From positions 1 through 22,157 of the IMG/VR virus record IMGVR_UViG_3300046005_000838: DNA of 22,157 nt; one strand, written 5' to 3'. Source of the stretch: a virus. How positions within the stretch are numbered: the first letter of the stretch is position 1; the number at the start of each line of letters is the position of its first letter. Both the position numbers and the translations under genes were made by a program. The notes beneath the pieces were generated by a model that ran no database searches, was not told where the DNA came from, and saw only the letters and a program-made list of their open reading frames with translations. This document shows positions 20,815 to 22,157 of this stretch, piece after piece.

Positions 20815-20928
20815 ATGAGTATGCACACAGCCCAAACAATTATTAAATATTATGATAATGAAAATGATGCGATTAAGTATATTAATTATGTTATATCAAA
20901 AGACGCACAGGAAACGATTGAGGCATGA
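20815..20928 (+). CDS. 37-residue ORF between two terminators
   Basis: The frame starts at ATG 20815 (a second ATG at 20821 is also possible) and ends at TGA 20926-20928. The product, with HTAQTIIKYYDNENDA in the middle, is charged and probably helical. The ribosome site is weak. A loose promoter (TATACT with TTTTCT 17 bases upstream) lies in the 44 bases before it. It is flanked by terminators, so it forms its own short transcription unit. The stretch could instead be a small RNA gene. The same frame stays open further upstream, but that part crosses the first terminator and overlaps the phasin-like gene. Confidence 0.4.
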   Translation: MSMHTAQTIIKYYDNENDAIKYINYVISKDAQETIEA

Positions 20929-20931
20929 ATG

Positions 20932-20952
20932 ACCACCTACGGGTGGTTTTTT
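20932..20952 (+). terminator. Intrinsic terminator with UACG tetraloop
   Basis: A perfect six-base-pair stem (ACCACC/GGTGGT) with a TACG loop closed by C-G is followed by six T residues. C(UACG)G is one of the extra-stable RNA tetraloops. It starts four bases after the stop of the 37-residue ORF. Confidence 0.88.
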
Positions 20953-20981
20953 GCATTATTGCCACACAAAACTGAAAAGTA

Positions 20982-20990
20982 TGATATAAT
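20982..20990 (+). promoter_or_regulatory. Extended -10 promoter, sigma-70-like
   Basis: TGATATAAT gives an extended -10 (TGN plus perfect TATAAT). No good -35 lies at 16-18 bases; TTGCCA is 20 bases upstream, too far. It follows directly on the UACG terminator and precedes the oxygenase gene at 21009, so it likely restarts transcription by host polymerase, probably early. Confidence 0.6.
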
Positions 20991-21008
20991 GATTGAAAAA
21001 GGAATATT

Positions 21009-21629
21009 ATGAAGCAACCTATTATACATGGCCTATTTCCCACACCTGTTATGTTTGGTGAAATGGGTAGACCATATACAAAGGAAGAATTGGCCTTTGT
21101 TAAGAAGCACCAATCCAAGACTGTAAAGAATAACGGCAATGTTCATACTGCCGATAATTACATATTGAATCAACCTGAATTGGCTGATATCAAAAAATTA
21201 TTGGAAGAATATGTCAATGAATTCTACTTCAATATTCTTTGTGTAAAGGATAAGGTCAAGCCTTATATCACACAATCATGGATTAACTATACAAAATCTG
21301 GTGAGTTTCACCATCGCCATGCACACCCAAATAGTTTGGTCTCTGGTGTATTGTACCTTGATTCTGATATTGATAAGGACAAGATTATGTTTTATAGTTC
21401 CGATGCATACAAGAGAATCAAACCTGATATAGCCACATGGAATCTATATAATTCAGAATCATGGTGGTTCCCTGTCGGCACAGGCGCCCTTGTTATGTTT
21501 CCGTCTGAGCTGCAGCATATGGTTGAGCAGAAGCAAGGCAAGAACCTTAGAACCAGCCTATCGTTTAATACTTTTATTCGTGGTGATATTGGTGTTAATG
21601 GAGAACTCACTGAACTCAAACTGGAGTAA
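21009..21629 (+). CDS. 2OG-Fe(II) oxygenase, TIGR02466/2OG-FeII_Oxy_5 type
   Basis: The 206-residue protein fits the short phage/cyanobacterial 2-oxoglutarate and Fe(II)-dependent oxygenase family. Iron and substrate residues are visible: FHHRHAHPNSLVSGVLYL (His104/His106 with the SGVxYL strand), the distal His170 in FPSELQHMVE, and Arg181 in KNLRTSLSFN, which binds 2-oxoglutarate. The N-terminal GLFPTPVMF is also typical. Members hydroxylate unknown targets; protein or nucleobase hydroxylation has been suggested. It has AAGGA seven bases before the ATG and its own promoter at 20982. With NrdB it adds to the iron-using proteins of this phage. Confidence 0.85.
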   Translation: MKQPIIHGLFPTPVMFGEMGRPYTKEELAFVKKHQSKTVKNNGNVHTADNYILNQPELADIKKLLEEYVNEFYFNILCVKDKVKPYITQSWINYTKSGEFHHRHAHPNSLVSGVLYLDSDIDKDKIMFYSSDAYKRIKPDIATWNLYNSESWWFPVGTGALVMFPSELQHMVEQKQGKNLRTSLSFNTFIRGDIGVNGELTELKLE

Positions 21630-21631
21630 AT

Positions 21632-21907
21632 ATGTCTACAGAGAATGATAAACTCAAGCATTCAGAGCGTATACAACAAAAGACCAAGAAGGTTGTAAGA
21701 AAGGTCAAGATAGCAAAGGTATTTGGTTTTGAAGATGTAACCAATAATCCCCACAAATATGCCAAGAGGTCTATGTTTGGTTGTGGTAATAAGAATTGTC
21801 TAGTTTGTATGAACCCTCGCAAGGCCTGGGGTGAAAAGACTATGCAAGAGCAGAAGTTTGAGCAGCGTGAGCATATAAAATGCATAGAGGATAAAGATGA
21901 AGTATAA
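21632..21907 (+). CDS. Small conserved cysteine-motif protein (unknown function)
   Basis: The 91-residue protein is very basic at the N-terminus. It then has a recognisable pattern, NNPHKYAKRSMFGCGNKNCLVCMNPRK, whose second half (CGNKNCLVCMNPRK) is shared with short proteins in many bacteria and phages. The three cysteines (C-x4-C-x2-C) suggest metal binding. It ends with GEKTMQEQKFEQ, also conserved in these proteins. No activity is known to me. It begins two bases after the oxygenase stop and overlaps the next gene by 11 bases, so the three genes form one unit. Confidence 0.65.
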   Translation: MSTENDKLKHSERIQQKTKKVVRKVKIAKVFGFEDVTNNPHKYAKRSMFGCGNKNCLVCMNPRKAWGEKTMQEQKFEQREHIKCIEDKDEV

Positions 21908-22067
21908 TATCATAGAAAAGAATTTAGGACCAATATTATTGCTTGATAACATGGAGAACACTGACCCTGATTATGGAGAGCTAATGAGCATACAGATACA
22001 GATGTTCCAGTTATATCATAAGTTACAGAGAAAGTTAAGGGAAGAATATGTTAGAAACGATTTGTGA
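21897..22067 (+). CDS. 56-residue helical protein
   Basis: This frame overlaps the preceding gene by 11 bases and the next by 20. The product is mainly helical and charged, with a hydrophobic GPILLLDN stretch near the start and a basic C-terminal helix (LYHKLQRKLREEYVRNDL). I do not recognise a family. Its fit between two overlapping genes, and the lack of other coding options there, support it. Confidence 0.5.
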   Translation: MKYNIIEKNLGPILLLDNMENTDPDYGELMSIQIQMFQLYHKLQRKLREEYVRNDL

Positions 22068-22157
22068 TATAATGATAGACGCTTACAAGCGTAACTGGAT
22101 CACTAGTCGTGATGGCAATGTCAGTATTCGTCACTCCCTCTTCCTTTTCCCTCTCTC
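22048..22157 (+). CDS. Probable class II aldolase/adducin-like protein (3' truncated)
   Basis: The frame starts at ATG 22048, with AGGGAAGAA about 10 bases before it, and stays open to the window edge. The visible part, MLETICDIMIDAYKRNWIT followed by SRDGNVSIRH, matches the N-terminal helix and the S-x-GN-x-S phosphate-binding loop of class II aldolase/adducin (fuculose-phosphate aldolase-like) enzymes. The zinc-binding histidines would lie beyond the edge. The last 26 bases are nearly all pyrimidine and encode an odd LFLFPLS, so they may be a low-quality contig end. Confidence 0.5.
   Translation, partial: MLETICDIMIDAYKRNWITSRDGNVSIRHSLFLFPL

Noticed and set aside
20958-20990. Full -35/-10 promoter using TTGCCA
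   Set aside because: The spacing to TATAAT is 20 bases, so I call only the extended -10.
1-22157. tRNA genes, CRISPR arrays, insertion sequences
   Set aside because: No cloverleaf-like segment, regularly spaced repeats or transposase motif was seen in the gaps or frames.

Overview
The window is a tightly packed, AT-rich stretch of a tailed-phage genome with every recognisable gene on the + strand. It is most consistent with an uncultured aquatic T4-like myovirus. Supporting evidence: T4-type late promoter motifs (NATAAATA), a gp61-like primase, ThyX, class Ia NrdA/NrdB, PhoH, a 2OG-Fe(II) oxygenase, and internal virion proteins that start with a T4-like capsid-targeting peptide. Genes overlap by 1-4 bases (ATGA/TAATG) again and again. 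The longest stretch without a gene is about 114 bases (20264-20377).

Region 1 (1-1504) encodes a truncated sugar-type O-methyltransferase and a DUF4422-like glycosyltransferase. Region 2 (1511-9288) is a late structural block behind two late promoters. It holds a nucleotidyltransferase/P-loop fusion, three lysine/glutamate-rich modular proteins, a virion protein beginning MALWGN, two conserved small proteins, a PA14-like domain protein and another modular basic protein. Several begin with MKxFxxFxxE-like peptides and carry (L/I)xE sites between modules, as if cut by a gp21-type prohead protease.

Region 3 (9288-12277) is a lysis cassette: membrane/coiled-coil inner spanin candidate, two lipoproteins, a small protein, a GH19-type endolysin, a 3TM-type holin, an exported peptidoglycan-binding protein and an XhlA-like membrane protein. 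Region 4 (12305-17596) makes nucleotides and primes replication: primase, thyX, nrdA, a 49-residue membrane protein, a conserved unknown and nrdB.

Region 5 (17604-20263) is the most unusual: a secreted thermonuclease, IscA, a 37-residue membrane protein, an 18-residue CPxCG microprotein, a complete IscU with the HscA-recognition motif LPPVK, a 49-residue zinc ribbon, a GIY-YIG-like nuclease and PhoH. Region 6 (20264-22157) has a late promoter buried in an inverted repeat that would hide the next gene's ribosome binding site on read-through RNA but not on late RNA. It also has two small genes, two intrinsic terminators around a mini-ORF, an extended -10 promoter, a 2OG oxygenase, two small conserved genes and the start of a probable class II aldolase cut by the window edge.

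The genes suggest a lytic phage that remodels nucleotide pools and iron-sulphur supply in its host. The LPPVK motif hints at a proteobacterial host with an ISC/HscA system; this is inference.
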